Positions 63,664 through 64,000 of a stretch of 64,000 nucleotides of DNA are shown here, one piece after another. Below the pieces are notes generated by a model. It had not been told where the DNA came from, made no database searches, and saw only the letters and a list, made by a program, of their open reading frames with translations. The DNA is from Coix lacryma-jobi var. lacryma-jobi (taxonomy: Eukaryota > Streptophyta > Magnoliopsida > Poales > Poaceae). The position numbers and the translations under genes were made by a program. The stretch lies in the NCBI GenBank assembly GCA_009763385.1, contig CM019823.1, forward strand, positions 94,623,104 to 94,687,103, read 5' to 3'. How positions within the stretch are numbered: position 1 is the stretch's first letter; each line of letters starts with the position of its first letter.

Positions 63664-64000
63664 ATGCTAATGGCCTCCTATCCAAGGATCGACCTCAAGG
63701 AGCCCGCCGATGACTCAATGGCTCTTGTCGTCGCCCCATCGAAGGAGCTTGTCGTAACGCCGTCAAAGGAGATTGCCCCCGTTGACTCGCCGACACTCGT
63801 TGATGTGATCCCACCAGAAGAAGCCTCACCGCATCGTCAACAAGCTCTCTTTGCTCAAGCGGTGCTGGCAAGAAGACTCCCGACATTCTCCGTCTCCAAG
63901 CCGCTCCCGCTTCTTCCTCCTAGGCCCAATGAGACACTCGTCGGGCTAAAGACGAACAAGTGTGGGGAACCCACGGTCATAAAATACACATCTACATCTC
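63664..64000 (+). CDS. Third ORF of the Athila-like element, open to the window end
   Basis: From the ATG at 63664 at least 112 codons are open (MLMASYPRIDLKEPADDSMA...) with no stop before 64000. It has two similar segments (APSKELVV and TPSKEIAP), many Pro, Ser and Val, no signal peptide and no membrane segment in the visible part. Its place after pol is where Athila elements carry an env-like ORF, but I recognise no family. The function is unknown. Confidence 0.5.
   Translation, partial: MLMASYPRIDLKEPADDSMALVVAPSKELVVTPSKEIAPVDSPTLVDVIPPEEASPHRQQALFAQAVLARRLPTFSVSKPLPLLPPRPNETLVGLKTNKCGEPTVIKYTSTS

Larger units (their letters stand above)
57486..64000 (+). mobile_element. Athila-like Ty3/Gypsy element, right end outside window
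   Basis: The 5' LTR is followed by a tRNA-Asp primer site, gag, protease region, RT, RNase H, integrase (Gypsy order) and a third ORF that runs off the window. The primer type and the gag and RT motifs suit the Athila lineage. It is inserted in the satellite array, and the 5 bp before it are ACTGA. The 3' LTR and the second duplication are not visible. Coding regions have stops, a 32-bp duplication and frameshifts. Confidence 0.9.

Noticed and set aside
63350..64000. Start of the Athila-like 3' LTR
   Set aside because: Only parts of U3 are similar, the order continues into an ORF instead of LTR sequence, and there is no polypurine tract or TG start at the border.

Overview
The window looks like a grass (Poaceae) nuclear genome segment, in a transposon-rich, probably pericentromeric setting. 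The evidence is a two-exon chloroplast gene whose protein reads as red chlorophyll catabolite reductase (RCCR), Copia and Gypsy LTR retrotransposons, an L1-type LINE, a Helitron with a grass-type 3' end, and a ~153-bp satellite that shares a core with the CentC/CentO centromere satellites. There are no bacterial features, rRNA, tRNA or CRISPR arrays.

Layout. 1-12748: a Sirevirus-type Copia element on the minus strand, whose 3' LTR is cut by the window edge. It carries a broken env-like third ORF and is interrupted in its RT gene by a 1383-bp solo LTR (4989-6371, TSD CATAG). 12749-17461: AT-rich DNA with no gene, a 260-bp foldback element and a 708-bp TIR element. 17462-46210: RCCR, exon 1 at 17589-17969 and exon 2 at 45593-46210, 332 aa in all. 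The single intron is 27.6 kb, and almost all of it is one L1 insertion (18058-44878, 14-bp TSD) that was itself filled by later elements: Copia A (19406-30408) containing Copia B (21191-26493), Copia C (30513-35841), a solo LTR (36900-38444) and a Helitron (38803-42564). Removing each insertion at its target duplication, or at the A/T site for the Helitron, leaves about 5.2 kb of LINE and about 0.8 kb of ancestral intron. 46555-47873: a deleted LTR element. 49858-57485: about 50 copies of the ~153-bp satellite. 57486-64000: an Athila-like Gypsy element on the plus strand, inserted in the array and running off the window.

How it fits together. RCCR is the only convincing host gene. It has an intact reading frame and canonical GT-AG junctions, so it may still be expressed if the 27.6-kb intron is removed. 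Nearly every transposon ORF carries stops or frameshifts. Many of the stops are the kind expected from C-to-T decay of methylated DNA.

The most unusual observation is that two unrelated retrotransposons (the Sirevirus-like one at the left edge and the Athila-like one at the right edge) both place an LTR-U3-like module, made of palindromic motifs plus a TATA box, directly upstream of their extra third ORF. This looks like a private promoter for that ORF. All family names come from motif recognition by eye; no database search was run.
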